DNA of 64,000 nt. Source: an uncultured Sphingomonadaceae bacterium. Lineage in GTDB: Bacteria; Pseudomonadota; Alphaproteobacteria; Sphingomonadales; Sphingomonadaceae. A program made the translations under genes and the position numbers. Shown one piece after another: positions 27,276 to 37,257 of the stretch; position 1 is the first letter of the stretch, and each line of letters opens with the position of its first letter. The notes under the pieces were generated by a model, which did no database searches, had not been told where the DNA came from, and saw only the letters and a list, made by a program, of their open reading frames with translations. The stretch spans positions 1,488,001 through 1,552,000 of the forward strand of contig CANLQE010000001.1 of assembly GCA_947493215.1 (NCBI GenBank), read 5' to 3'.

Positions 27276-29825
27276 CTAAAACCGTTTGCGAAAACTCACT
27301 TCGACGTAGCGGCCAATCGGATCGACAAAGCCGGGTTGATAGCTAAGCGGGACCTGTCCGCTGCTGTCTCGCACATTCTGAATATCGTCGAAAACATTGT
27401 CGATGCGAAACGCTATCCGGCTGCCTTTCAGGAATTTGAACCGCTCTGTTAGGGTGCCACGATCATCAAGGTTGATGAAAGCCCGCAAGTTGAGCGTTGT
27501 TAGATCGGAAAAGCGCAGATCAGAGTTGGTCAGGCTGCCAGCGACCCGCGTGGCGGTTTGATGTTCGCCGCGGACCCGGAATCCGATACCATTGTTAAAC
27601 CAGCCGCCTGCCAGTTCAAATTCGTGGCGCGGCTGGCCGCCGGTTGATCCGATCGCGGACCCGTTGAGCAAATCGAGTTCTTCGACGCCGGGGCGGATCA
27701 ATATTCGCTCGTCGAGGCGGATGGTGTGATAGGCGGACAGACGCCACCGCCCGCCGCGTGGTCTGCCTGCACCACCGCCGCCAGGTCGTCCGCCACCGCG
27801 TGCATTGGCCCGGCCTTCTGACGGCGGTCCGCTCTCTGACGGCGCTGCGGCATTGGACGGTTTTGACCCGCCACCGCTTTCCGGTCTGACACTGTCGGGT
27901 CGCTCGCCCCGGCGACGCCCCGCGCCGGGCGGCCCGCCACGCCCACGCTGTCGGCCGAAGCGTTTTGAAAATTCGAGACCATAACGAATGCTCTCGCTGC
28001 GGACATTGCTGTAGTTGACCGGGCGCTGGTCGATAGCGATCAAACGGCCAGTATCGTCACGCGTCACGCGGTCGGGAAAAGCTGCCTCAATTTCCTCGGT
28101 CAGTAAGGGAAAATCAGAGGCAACATTCTTGCTATTATTGCGAATGTACTCCGCGAGGAAGGTCATATTATCCGACCATTTCGGGCTGTAATTGACGGCC
28201 AGTTTGATGTCCCGCCGCGTTTCCGCAGGCAGGTCGAGATTGCCGCCGGTGGTAATGCTGGCCAGAACGGTTTCGCCATTGGTGAAATCAAAAGTGGTGA
28301 CATTGGGGGTCACAATGATCGGATTGCCGAGTTGCTGGATCGTCGGGGCTGCTTCTTCGCCAATGGCCGAAGCGGTAAACACGAGCCCGTCGAACGGTTC
28401 CCAGTTCAGACCAACGCCAAATTCAACCAGACCGCCAAAATCGGAAAGTTCGCTATAACCAAGATTGCCGTTGATAGACACTTCGCCAATGGCTTCGACG
28501 ACATCGATATTTTCCTTGGCAATGGGAATGTCGATGTTGATCCCAGCATTGAAATTATCCCGGCTCAGACTGCTCAGCGTGGTCACGCCATCGGTGATAT
28601 CGCGGCTGTCGAGATCCTCTCGGCTATAGCCGCCGCGCACGGTTGTGGTGACCGAACCGGAGGGCAGGGTGATCAGCGCGCCAGATAGGGTCGCGAGGGA
28701 TTCGAGTGTGTTGCTGACCGACCGCGCTTCATCGGTGATCGGGGAGAATAGCAATGTGCCGAAGTCGGCGGCAAACGGGTCCGCTGTGCCTGCGTCAATC
28801 GCCGCCTGTAGGGCGCTGATATCGCTGTTATTGTCGGTCGTGGTTTCAGTTTCTACTCGCACGTAGTCGGCGGTTAAGGACCAGCGCCAGCCGGACGACG
28901 CGCCGTTCAGCGCCGTGCCGCCTTGGAATGTGTTGGTCTCGACGGTTTTGCGCAGCGGGCCAAATTGGGTAAAATAGCGGAACAGGCTTTCCTCCGAGGC
29001 GGATTGCGCGAAAGGGCTGGTCGCGGGAACATCCAGAGTGCCGCTGGCCAGTCCCAACAGGGCGCGGGACTTGTCATATATATATCCGCCGTTGAACGAC
29101 AGCGATGTGCCATCGCCAAAAGTGCGGCTATAATTGCCGTTAAATTCGACATTATCCGATGGCGCGCTCAATGTCCGGAAACGGCCCAGATTGACGAGAT
29201 CGCCCGCCTCGTCCTGGATGATGCCGCGCTCTGCTTCGGTAATCGCGGATTGCGTTTCATATTCGATATTCAGATTCAACCGGCTGTTTTTGCCAATGCG
29301 GGTGAGCGTGGATTCCAGCTCGGCCTTGCCCTGATGGCCGCGTGTCGGGACACCATATTCAGCCTCGGCGCTGAACCCGGTATAATCGTCTTGCAGGATG
29401 AAGTTGATCACCCGCTCATCCGGGGCATAGCCATATTGCAGCGCTACTTCTTCGGGGAAGACTTGTACGCTTTTAATCGCTTCCGGCGGTAAGTCGCGGA
29501 TATCGCGAAAACCGGATGTGCGCTGGCCATTGATCAGGACAATCGGTCGCCCGCTGCCGCGTCCGCGACTGGAAGTGGTTTGTGAGGTTAGCTCACTGAC
29601 CAGGTCTTCGATTGAGGAGACACCATAGCTGGCAACGTCATTGGCATTGAGTTCCACTATTGGCGGAACTTCTGTGATCACCGACCCGCGCAGCCGCTCG
29701 GCCGTTACGATAATATCATCATTTTCAAGGGCATTATCGGATGATTGGGCATGCGCAGGAAAGATACTCATAAGGGAAAGGGCCAGCAGGCTGGCCCCGG
29801 AAAACTGGGGGGAGGTTCTAATCAT
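27276..29825 (-). CDS. TonB-dependent receptor with Gly/Arg/Pro-rich insert (paralog A)
   Basis: 849 residues. The signal peptide ends at PAHAQ; a TonB-box-like DDIIVTAERL follows, then a plug domain with PIVLINGQRTSG and DERVINFILQ. The rest is a beta barrel ending in Phe (SFRKRF). A 75-residue low-complexity insert rich in Gly, Arg, Pro and Ser lies at about 622-696 (27737-27960) in the barrel. The insert is very GC-rich compared with the rest. It is a close relative of the next receptor gene upstream and probably arose with it by duplication. The ligand is unknown. Confidence 0.88.
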   Translation of the reverse strand: MIRTSPQFSGASLLALSLMSIFPAHAQSSDNALENDDIIVTAERLRGSVITEVPPIVELNANDVASYGVSSIEDLVSELTSQTTSSRGRGSGRPIVLINGQRTSGFRDIRDLPPEAIKSVQVFPEEVALQYGYAPDERVINFILQDDYTGFSAEAEYGVPTRGHQGKAELESTLTRIGKNSRLNLNIEYETQSAITEAERGIIQDEAGDLVNLGRFRTLSAPSDNVEFNGNYSRTFGDGTSLSFNGGYIYDKSRALLGLASGTLDVPATSPFAQSASEESLFRYFTQFGPLRKTVETNTFQGGTALNGASSGWRWSLTADYVRVETETTTDNNSDISALQAAIDAGTADPFAADFGTLLFSPITDEARSVSNTLESLATLSGALITLPSGSVTTTVRGGYSREDLDSRDITDGVTTLSSLSRDNFNAGINIDIPIAKENIDVVEAIGEVSINGNLGYSELSDFGGLVEFGVGLNWEPFDGLVFTASAIGEEAAPTIQQLGNPIIVTPNVTTFDFTNGETVLASITTGGNLDLPAETRRDIKLAVNYSPKWSDNMTFLAEYIRNNSKNVASDFPLLTEEIEAAFPDRVTRDDTGRLIAIDQRPVNYSNVRSESIRYGLEFSKRFGRQRGRGGPPGAGRRRGERPDSVRPESGGGSKPSNAAAPSESGPPSEGRANARGGGRPGGGGAGRPRGGRWRLSAYHTIRLDERILIRPGVEELDLLNGSAIGSTGGQPRHEFELAGGWFNNGIGFRVRGEHQTATRVAGSLTNSDLRFSDLTTLNLRAFINLDDRGTLTERFKFLKGSRIAFRIDNVFDDIQNVRDSSGQVPLSYQPGFVDPIGRYVEVSFRKRF

Positions 29826-29972
29826 ACTATCGCTCTAATAACTTCAGGCGTTGGGGGGATACGGCTAAAGTGCCGTGGAGGCCGAAAATGCTCAATCAAA
29901 TGTTTGTAATAATTTGTCGCAAGGTCTGAGCTTCGGCGAAGTCTCATCACGTGGGACGCGAAGCATTGTTGC

Positions 29973-32423
29973 TTAAAATTTCTTGCGAAAACTAATCCCA
30001 ACATATCGTCCAATTGGGTCGACAAATCCGGCTTGGTACCTGAGCGGCACCAAGCCGTTGCCATCCCGCACATCCTGAATATCATCCAAGACATTGTCGA
30101 TACGCACCGTGATCCGGCTACCCTTCAAGAACTTGAATTTCTCGGTCAGATCGCCGCGATTATTCAAGTTGATGAAAGCCCGCAGATCAAGCTTGGTAAT
30201 ATCTGAAAATCGTAAATCCGAACCATCGACGCCTCCAGCTGCGCGAGTAGCAGTCTGATGTTCGCCTTTTATGCGAAAACCGACCCCATTTTTGAACCAA
30301 CCACCATTGAGTTCAAAAGCATGGCGGGCGGTGCCACCAGAAGCGCTGGTGGCTGAGCCATCTAGCAGATCCAATTCGGACACGCCCGGCCGTATCAATA
30401 TCCGACTTTTCAAACGAATTGCATGATAAGCAGACAATTGCCAGCTCCCACCTTGCGGACCACCAATGCCCGCTCCGGTGCTTTTCGTCGCCTTTTTGGG
30501 TTTGGCGGTATCGCTTTTTCCGGACCCCACGCCCATGCTGATGCGCTTGCTAAAGTGAATACCATAGCGAAGGTTCTCGCTGCGCACATTGCTGTAGGTA
30601 ATTGGGCGTTGATCAATGGCCACCAATCTTCCTGCACCATCCCGTATCACCCGATCGGGGAAAGCCGCCTCGATCTCTGGTGTTAGAAAGGGGAAGCTTG
30701 ATGCGACACCCCAATTACTATTGCGGAAATATTCTCCTAAAAATCGAACCCCCGTGGCCCATTGTGGGCGATAATTGATCGCTAGTTTCATGTCTCTGCG
30801 CCGTGCGGCCGGAAGGACAGGGTTACCCCCGGTAATAATATCGGCCATTACCGTTTCGCCATTGATAAAGTCGAAAACCGTTACACCCGGCGTGATAATC
30901 AGTGGATTGACCAATTGTCCTGTCGATGGCGCGGTTTCGTCGCCAATTGCCGAAGCCGTAATCGCCAAACTGCTAAATGGCCGCCAGTTAAGACCAAAGC
31001 CAAATTCGACTAGTCCACCAAAATCTGAAATTTCACTATAGCCCAGATTGCCATTGATCGAGAGCTTGCCAATGGCTTCCGATACGGCGCTATTATAATC
31101 CGCCAACGGAATATCTACATTAAGATTAGTGTTCAAATTGCTGCGGCCGATTTTGCTGAGCGTGGTGATATTATTTACTGTATTTCGGCTGTTGCGCGTA
31201 CGGTCGCTAAACCCTGCGCGCCAAGTAGCCCTGACCGGTCCGGAGGGCAGCTCGAGCAGTGTTCCCGAAACTGTGGCAATACTGCTGATCGATTGACTGA
31301 CCGAGCGGGCCCGATTGGTAATCGGAGTGGAGAGCAACGGTCCAAAGTCGCTGGCAAATGGATTTGCAGCGCCGATATCAATCGCGGTTTGAAGCCCAGT
31401 TGTGTCACCGGAGATGTCGGTCGCGGTATTCGTTTGTCCGCGTGAATAGTCAGCCGTCAATGACCAGCGCCAGTTTGATAAACTTCCGTTTAATGCCGCG
31501 CTGGCTTTAGCGGTATTGGTTTTCGTAACACTCTCAAGCGCGCCAAATTGAGTGAAATACCGAAACAGATTTTCGTCATTTAGCGACATCGCAAAGGGAT
31601 TGGTAGCCGGTACATTGAATGTCGCGCTGGGGAGACCCAACAGCCTTCGTGATTTGTTGCGAACATAGCTTCCGGTAAGCGAGACAGATATGTCGTCTCC
31701 TACCGTAAGGCTGTAATTTGTATTGAGTTCGATAGCCTGAGACGGGGCGACCAATGACCGAAAGTTGCCCAGGTTTGCGCCGTCACCGGCAGCATCCTGA
31801 ACAATGTTGCGCTCATTCTCTGTTATGCCCCCCTTGTTCTGATATTTTAGATTGATGCCCAGGCGTTTTTTCTTGTTGATTCGCGTGATGCTCGTTTCCA
31901 GTTCCGTCTCGATCTGATCACCACGGGTTGGACCTCCATATTCTCCCTTTGCGATAAAACCCGTGAATTTTTCTCTCATGATAAAATTAATGACCCGCTG
32001 ATCGGGGCGATAGCCATATTGGACAGCCAGTTCCTCTGGAAAAACCTGCACACTTTCGAGCGCTTCAGGTGGGAAAGCAATAATTGCGCGAAGTCCCGAT
32101 GAGGGTTCACCATTGATCAGGATAATCGGCCCGCCGTCACCTCTGCCACCGCTGGAATTTGTTTCAGACGATAGTGCGTCCAGTAATTCCCTTATGGAGG
32201 ATGCACCATAGCTCTCAATATCTTCTGCGGTCAGCTCTGCAATTGGCGGAACATCGGTAATAACCGAACCAGGAAGACGCTCGGCGTTAACGACGATATC
32301 ATCATTATTGGCGGCTTTTTTCGCTAAGGGAATTTCGGGTTTTTGTGCATGCACGGGACTGTGGCCGCAAATGGCTACGAATATAATATTTGTGCCGATA
32401 AAATTGGGGGAAACTTTTATCAT
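29973..32423 (-). CDS. TonB-dependent receptor (paralog B)
   Basis: 816 residues from the ATG at 32423. A longer frame to 32699 exists, but it overlaps infA and lacks a signal peptide at its start; MIKVSPNFIGTN here aligns with the start of paralog A. The signal peptide ends near SPVHAQ, followed by DDIVVNAERLPG and a plug with PIILINGEPSSG and DQRVINFIMR. The barrel matches paralog A in order, but the insert is short and Lys/Thr/Gly-rich (KSDTAKPKKATKS). The last residue is Phe. The 147-bp gap to paralog A has no clear terminator. Confidence 0.86.
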   Translation of the reverse strand: MIKVSPNFIGTNIIFVAICGHSPVHAQKPEIPLAKKAANNDDIVVNAERLPGSVITDVPPIAELTAEDIESYGASSIRELLDALSSETNSSGGRGDGGPIILINGEPSSGLRAIIAFPPEALESVQVFPEELAVQYGYRPDQRVINFIMREKFTGFIAKGEYGGPTRGDQIETELETSITRINKKKRLGINLKYQNKGGITENERNIVQDAAGDGANLGNFRSLVAPSQAIELNTNYSLTVGDDISVSLTGSYVRNKSRRLLGLPSATFNVPATNPFAMSLNDENLFRYFTQFGALESVTKTNTAKASAALNGSLSNWRWSLTADYSRGQTNTATDISGDTTGLQTAIDIGAANPFASDFGPLLSTPITNRARSVSQSISSIATVSGTLLELPSGPVRATWRAGFSDRTRNSRNTVNNITTLSKIGRSNLNTNLNVDIPLADYNSAVSEAIGKLSINGNLGYSEISDFGGLVEFGFGLNWRPFSSLAITASAIGDETAPSTGQLVNPLIITPGVTVFDFINGETVMADIITGGNPVLPAARRRDMKLAINYRPQWATGVRFLGEYFRNSNWGVASSFPFLTPEIEAAFPDRVIRDGAGRLVAIDQRPITYSNVRSENLRYGIHFSKRISMGVGSGKSDTAKPKKATKSTGAGIGGPQGGSWQLSAYHAIRLKSRILIRPGVSELDLLDGSATSASGGTARHAFELNGGWFKNGVGFRIKGEHQTATRAAGGVDGSDLRFSDITKLDLRAFINLNNRGDLTEKFKFLKGSRITVRIDNVLDDIQDVRDGNGLVPLRYQAGFVDPIGRYVGISFRKKF

Positions 32424-32643
32424 AATCGCGAAGCTATCAACGTCAGAGACGGGATGGTAGAAACTTGAGATGAAGCGCTTTGACATATTCGGCATCAAGA
32501 TGCCGGTTTCGCCCAATTGTAGGGCGCTGACAGCTGGCGACCTTCTGAACACAGCAAATCCTTCCCTTTTGCGGAAATTGGGTTTATGGCGCACCGCAAC
32601 ACGACGAAAAATCAACGAATCAATAGGGATAAAGTAAAGCCGA

Positions 32644-32862
32644 ATGGCAAAAGAAGAATTATTAGAAATGAAGGGGATGATCCGCGAATTACTCCCCAAC
32701 GCGATGTTCCGGGTCGAATTGGAAAACGGCCATGAAGTCCTCGGTCATACCGCTGGCAAGATGCGCAAAAACCGCATCCGTGTGCTGGTGGGTGATGAAG
32801 TGCTCGTGGAACTGACGCCCTATGACCTGACCAAGGGTCGTATCACCTATCGCTTTAAATAA
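32644..32862 (+). CDS. infA: Translation initiation factor IF-1
   Basis: 72 residues of an S1/OB-fold, the standard IF-1 sequence ([39 protein letters not shown] and the C-terminal [10 protein letters not shown]). It binds the ribosomal A site during initiation. It is divergent from the TonB receptor genes with 220 bp between the start codons, a shared promoter region. The next gene, maf, begins 18 bp after its stop. Confidence 0.98.
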   Translation: MAKEELLEMKGMIRELLPNAMFRVELENGHEVLGHTAGKMRKNRIRVLVGDEVLVELTPYDLTKGRITYRFK

Positions 32863-32880
32863 GCTGAGCTTGCTGCCGTG

Positions 32881-33450
32881 ATGCGGCTCGTTCTAGCTTC
32901 ATCTAGCCCGCGACGGCTGGAATTGCTCGGTCGGTTGGGGGTGAAGCCTGATCGGATCGTGTCTCCTGATATCGATGAGACGCCGTTAAAGGCTGAGTTG
33001 CCGCGCGACTATGTGCTGCGCATGGCGCAGGAAAAAGCAGCTGCGGTTGAGCGGGCCGATGATGAAGTCCTGATTGCTGGCGATACCATCGTGGCAGTTG
33101 GCCGGCGGATATTGGGCAAGGCGGACAATGATACCGAGCAGCGCCAGTTTCTAAAACTCATGGGCGGGCGGCGGCATCATACTATGTCAGCGGTCTGTGT
33201 GATTGCAGCGGACGGAACCGCAAGAACGAAACTGTCCGATAGCACGATCAAGTTCAAGCGCTTTGATGATCAAGAGATTGAAGGCTACATAAAATCTGGC
33301 GAGGGGCAGGGCAAAGCCGGTGGCTATGCCATTCAGGGCCTTGCCGAAGCCTTTGTGATTTCGATCAACGGTAGTTTCAGCGGGATAATGGGCTTGCCGC
33401 TTTATGAGACCCGCAATCTGCTCATTTCCTCGGGCTATCCTGTTGACTGA
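32881..33450 (+). CDS. maf: Maf-type nucleoside triphosphate pyrophosphatase
   Basis: 189 residues from the ATG at 32881; a GTG directly before it is also in frame. Conserved Maf motifs are LASSSPRRLELLGRLG, IDETP, GDTIVAVGRRILGKA and GRRHHTMSAV, then GKAGGYAIQG. It hydrolyses nucleotide triphosphates (dTTP, UTP or modified ones, depending on subfamily) and limits their incorporation. The stop codon overlaps the RNase gene by 8 bp. Confidence 0.94.
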   Translation: MRLVLASSSPRRLELLGRLGVKPDRIVSPDIDETPLKAELPRDYVLRMAQEKAAAVERADDEVLIAGDTIVAVGRRILGKADNDTEQRQFLKLMGGRRHHTMSAVCVIAADGTARTKLSDSTIKFKRFDDQEIEGYIKSGEGQGKAGGYAIQGLAEAFVISINGSFSGIMGLPLYETRNLLISSGYPVD

Positions 33451-34453
33451 TTTCCGAAACGGCTGGCTTTATGAAGCCGGTATCGGTGAAAACCGTGCGC
33501 TGCGCGTCGCGGATGGCGAATTGATCGCGGTCCGGGTCGAGCGTGATCGCGCCGGTGCGAAACTGGGTTCTATCGTCGATGCACAATTTACTGAGCTATG
33601 GATTGCCGGACGATCCGGCATCGTGACGCTGGAAAGCGGTGAGCAATGTTTGTTGCAACCGCTGCCCAAAGGATTGACCGAGGGTGCCACAGTGCGGGTC
33701 GAAATTGTTCGCGAAGCCTTGGATGAAAAAGGCGGGCAATCGAAGCGGGCAAAAGCGCGGCCAGCAGCCGAAGGCAGTACGCTGCAGAGAGGCCCTAGCT
33801 TGTTGGATACTATCGAAGCAAGTGGTGAACCAGTCCGGACAGTTCAGGCGCATGAGCCGGATATGCTCGCGGCCTTTGGCTGGAACGAAGCGATCGAACA
33901 AGCCGAAACCGGACGGATCGATTTTGATGGCGGCAGTCTGCTGGTCTCCCTTACGCCAGCGATGACGGTTATTGATGTCGACGGACCCCTTGCGTCTTTT
34001 GAGTTAGCAAAACGCGCAGCCAAAGCGGCGGCACTTGTTTTGACGCGCTTTGATATTGGCGGCTCCATTGGCGTCGATTTTCCGACCCTGGAAGCTAAAG
34101 CGGAGCGGACAGAAGTCTCCACGATATTTGATATTCACATGACCGGAAAATGTGAGCGGACGGCGATAAATGGTTTTGGCTTGATGCAGGTTGTCGCCCG
34201 CAAGACCGGTCCTTCGGTTTTGGAAGTGATGCAGGCGGATAGGGTGCTGAGCGCAACCCTCGCGCTATTACGTCAGGCGGAACGAACTAGGGAAACAGGC
34301 GCTATGCGGTTGGATGTCCATCCGGCGGTTGCGGCCAAGTTGAGCGATCGGCCAGATTGGCTGGATAACTTGGCTAAACGCACTGGGAGAACCGTTTCGG
34401 TGGAGGCCAAAGGTGATATCGCTATCTATAATGGGCAAATCGCACCTGCTTAA
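33443..34453 (+). CDS. RNase E/G-family short ribonuclease-like protein
   Basis: 336 residues starting at a TTG (33443) inside the maf end; an ATG at 33404 would add 13 residues that read as a maf shadow. The N-terminal part has a short S1-like beta region (AVRVERDRAGAKLGSIVDAQ). The second half contains the RNase E/G metal site pattern, VIDVDGPLA and GVDFPTL, corresponding to the two catalytic Asp residues of RNase E, with Asp where RNase E has Asn. It lacks the zinc-link and C-terminal scaffold. It is commonly found after maf in sphingomonads. Activity is inferred only. Confidence 0.75.
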   Translation: MTDFRNGWLYEAGIGENRALRVADGELIAVRVERDRAGAKLGSIVDAQFTELWIAGRSGIVTLESGEQCLLQPLPKGLTEGATVRVEIVREALDEKGGQSKRAKARPAAEGSTLQRGPSLLDTIEASGEPVRTVQAHEPDMLAAFGWNEAIEQAETGRIDFDGGSLLVSLTPAMTVIDVDGPLASFELAKRAAKAAALVLTRFDIGGSIGVDFPTLEAKAERTEVSTIFDIHMTGKCERTAINGFGLMQVVARKTGPSVLEVMQADRVLSATLALLRQAERTRETGAMRLDVHPAVAAKLSDRPDWLDNLAKRTGRTVSVEAKGDIAIYNGQIAPA

Positions 34454-34525
34454 CCGGGATGCGCTTGCATTTTGATCGCTTGCTCTGCACAAGCCGGTCA
34501 GCTTTTCTCACATGATCAGGTTCGC

Positions 34526-35158
34526 ATGACAGATATCATATTATACGACTATTGGCGCAGTTCCGCGAGCTATCGCGTGCGCATTGCCCTCAATCTAAAG
34601 GGCATTTCCTATCAATCGGCTTCGACCAATTTGCTGGATGATAGCACCAAGCAGGCCGACTATATTGCGCGCAATCCGCAGGGCTTCATTCCGATGCTGC
34701 ATATCGATGGCCATGATCTGACTCAGTCGCTCGCGATTATCGACTATCTCGACGCCAAATTTCCAGAACCACCAATGGTGTCGAGCGATCCGCTGGAACG
34801 CAGCCGGACATTGGCACAGGCGCTAGTCGTCGCGGCTGACATCCACCCGGTCAATAACCTGCGGATCATGAAATATCTCAAACATGAAATGGGACAGGAT
34901 CAGGAAGCCATCAATATTTGGTATCGCAACTGGGTCAGCGAAGGCTTTAAAGCGCTGGAAGCCATGGCACCGGATACCAGTTTCTTCGGTGGCGATGCGC
35001 CCAATCTGGCGGATGTCTGCCTAGTCCCGCAAATGTATAATGGCCGCCGGTTTGAAACCGATATGACGGCCTTTCCAAAACTCGTGCGGATCGATGCCGC
35101 ATGCAATGAATTGGCGGCGTTTCATGACGCAGCGCCCGAACAGGTAAAAACAGTCTAA
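34526..35158 (+). CDS. maiA: Maleylacetoacetate isomerase-like GST (zeta class)
   Basis: 210 residues from the ATG at 34526; the longer frame from 34472 is not needed. It has a thioredoxin-like N-terminal half with YWRSSASYRVRIALNLKG and the zeta-class pattern NPQGFIPML..LTQSLAIIDYLD. In characterised zeta GSTs the motif is SSCSWRVRIAL; here the Cys is replaced by Ala while the serines remain. It isomerises maleylacetoacetate in tyrosine breakdown if the usual role applies, but no hmgA or fahA is nearby. It ends in a TAATG overlap with a TonB receptor gene. Confidence 0.85.
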   Translation: MTDIILYDYWRSSASYRVRIALNLKGISYQSASTNLLDDSTKQADYIARNPQGFIPMLHIDGHDLTQSLAIIDYLDAKFPEPPMVSSDPLERSRTLAQALVVAADIHPVNNLRIMKYLKHEMGQDQEAINIWYRNWVSEGFKALEAMAPDTSFFGGDAPNLADVCLVPQMYNGRRFETDMTAFPKLVRIDAACNELAAFHDAAPEQVKTV

Positions 35159-37248
35159 TGAAAAAATCAATTTTGGCGTTGCCGTTTTTGGCACCAATTT
35201 GTCTTGTGAGTGTTCCAGTTGCTGCGGAAACGGTTGCCGATGCTGAAGCTGCGGAGGGCATTACCGTAACTGGCCTGCCGCTGCCGGATGCGGATGATGC
35301 CTATAGCACCATCGAAATCGAGCTGGACGCAGATGAGCGCATTGAGAATGCATTGCGCACTGTTCCAGGACTTCAACAATTCCGCCGGTCCGATGCGCGT
35401 TCTGCTAATCCGACCAGTCAAGGTATCACCATCCGCGGTCTCGGCGGCAATGCGTCATCGCGCGCGGTGCTGCTGCTGGATGGTGTTCCGCAAGCCGATC
35501 CCTTTGGCGGCTGGGTTGCATGGCCCGGCTATGACGCGCTCGCACTGAGCTCTGCTCGCATAACGCGCGGCGGGGGTAGCGGCTCGGAAGGTTCTGGCGC
35601 GATTGCCGGAACCATTGAACTGTTCAGCAAAGATGTTGGCGACCTGATCGAACTGGGCGCGGCCTATGGTAGTCGCAACAGCGTCGACGCGGATATATTA
35701 TTCGGCCGTGAACTAGGTCAGGGTCAGCTCACCATTTCTGCCAATTATGCGCGCGGCGATGGTTTTATTCCGATTATCGAAAGCCAGCGCGGCGACGTAG
35801 ATCGGCAGGCAGAATATGAGCAAGCCGGTTTAGCCGTGCGCTATGTCGCGCCGCTGACCGATAATACCGAATTGCAGGCCAATGTCCGCGCGTTCACCGA
35901 TGATCGCGAACGCGGCTTTGCCTTTAGTGAAAACCATAATGATGGCGCCGATGCCAGCATCCGCCTGGTCAATCGGTCCGACACCGGCTGGCAATGGTCG
36001 GCCCTGGGCTATGTCCAGATCCGCAATTTTGACGTGAGCTTCGGCGGGGTTGCTGCCGATCGCAACAGCGTCAGCCGGGTCTTTGAACAGTTTAATGTGC
36101 CGTCCACCGGGCTTGGTGCCCGCTTTGAAGTACGGCCTCCGGTGGGTGAGGCTATCGAGCTGCGGATTGGTGGCGATTGGCGGCGAACGGAAGGAGAGAC
36201 GAACGAGAATTTCTTCTTCCTCGACGATGACACCCCGCGCCGCAGCCGCAACGCTGGCGGCTCCACAGCAACCTATGGTGCCTTTGTCGAGGCCAGCCTG
36301 CAGGCGACAGAGGCGCTCACGCTGACTGGCGGCGGCCGTATTGACTTTTGGACGATTGATGATGGTTTCCGCAAAGAGATCGAACTGATCAATCCTTTCC
36401 CCGGTTCTGTGCGAACGGATGCCCAATTTGCCAATCGTGATGGCACCGAGTTTACTGCACGCGGCGGTTTTGCTTTTGAAGCGACCGAACAGCTGACCCT
36501 GCGCGGCGCGGCCTATCTTGGCTGGCGCTTGCCGACATTGAACGAACTGTTCCGCCCGTTCCGTGTTGGTCCGGACGCGACGGCTGCAAACGAGCTGCTG
36601 GAACCAGAGCGCGTGAAAGGCGCCGAATTGGGACTGGATTGGGAGAGTGAAAATGTTTCGGTCGGGATCACCGTCTTTTATAACGAGCTGGATGATGCCA
36701 TTGCCAATGTTACGCTCGACAGCGGACCGGGACTATTTCCCGGAGTGGGCTTCGTCTCCGGGGCAGGGGTTTTCCGCCAGCGCCAAAATCTGGATTCCAT
36801 CGAGTCCAAAGGGATTGAAATCGACACCGAATTTAACCTGAGCAGTCTGGTGAACAATTTGTCTGCCCGCGCGGCCTATTCCTATGTTGATGCCGAGGTA
36901 AATGCCTCTGGCGATGCTGCGGCTGTCGATGGGCTACGTCCGGCACAGATACCAGAGCATAATGCTTCTGCTAGCCTGCTTTGGGAACAGGAAAACGGCA
37001 CAGGCGCTTCGGTTTCGCTCCGCTATATCGGTAATCAGTTCGAAGATGACCAGAACACCCGTCGGCTGGATGATGCGTTTACAGTCGATGGCGGACTGGC
37101 TTTTGCAGTGAATGATAGTCTGTTGGTCGAAGGACGGGTTGAAAATCTGTTTGATGCGCGGGTAGAGACAGCGATTAGTAGCAGCAATATTATCGAACGT
37201 GCGTTTCCACGGACATTTTGGATTGGACTTCGCACCAAAATTGAATAA
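35158..37248 (+). CDS. TonB-dependent receptor
   Basis: 696 residues. The signal peptide ends at VPVAAE, then EGITVTGLPLP is the TonB-box region. The plug domain has GITIRGLGGNASSRAVLLLDGVPQ and the RGGGSGSEGSGAIAG segment. The barrel ends in FWIGLRTKIE. The plug resembles siderophore or small-substrate receptors, but the ligand cannot be told. It is coupled to the maiA-like gene (1-bp overlap) and the MarR gene begins 9 bp after it, so a shared transcript is likely. Confidence 0.9.
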   Translation: MKKSILALPFLAPICLVSVPVAAETVADAEAAEGITVTGLPLPDADDAYSTIEIELDADERIENALRTVPGLQQFRRSDARSANPTSQGITIRGLGGNASSRAVLLLDGVPQADPFGGWVAWPGYDALALSSARITRGGGSGSEGSGAIAGTIELFSKDVGDLIELGAAYGSRNSVDADILFGRELGQGQLTISANYARGDGFIPIIESQRGDVDRQAEYEQAGLAVRYVAPLTDNTELQANVRAFTDDRERGFAFSENHNDGADASIRLVNRSDTGWQWSALGYVQIRNFDVSFGGVAADRNSVSRVFEQFNVPSTGLGARFEVRPPVGEAIELRIGGDWRRTEGETNENFFFLDDDTPRRSRNAGGSTATYGAFVEASLQATEALTLTGGGRIDFWTIDDGFRKEIELINPFPGSVRTDAQFANRDGTEFTARGGFAFEATEQLTLRGAAYLGWRLPTLNELFRPFRVGPDATAANELLEPERVKGAELGLDWESENVSVGITVFYNELDDAIANVTLDSGPGLFPGVGFVSGAGVFRQRQNLDSIESKGIEIDTEFNLSSLVNNLSARAAYSYVDAEVNASGDAAAVDGLRPAQIPEHNASASLLWEQENGTGASVSLRYIGNQFEDDQNTRRLDDAFTVDGGLAFAVNDSLLVEGRVENLFDARVETAISSSNIIERAFPRTFWIGLRTKIE

Positions 37249-37257
37249 ATATTACTT

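Noticed and set aside
32424-32699. Longer N-terminus for the second TonB receptor
   Set aside because: It overlaps infA and has no signal peptide, while the start at 32423 aligns with the paralog and begins a signal peptide.
35830-36426. 198-codon minus-strand frame opposite the TonB receptor
   Set aside because: It is antisense to a clear receptor gene with typical plug and barrel segments.
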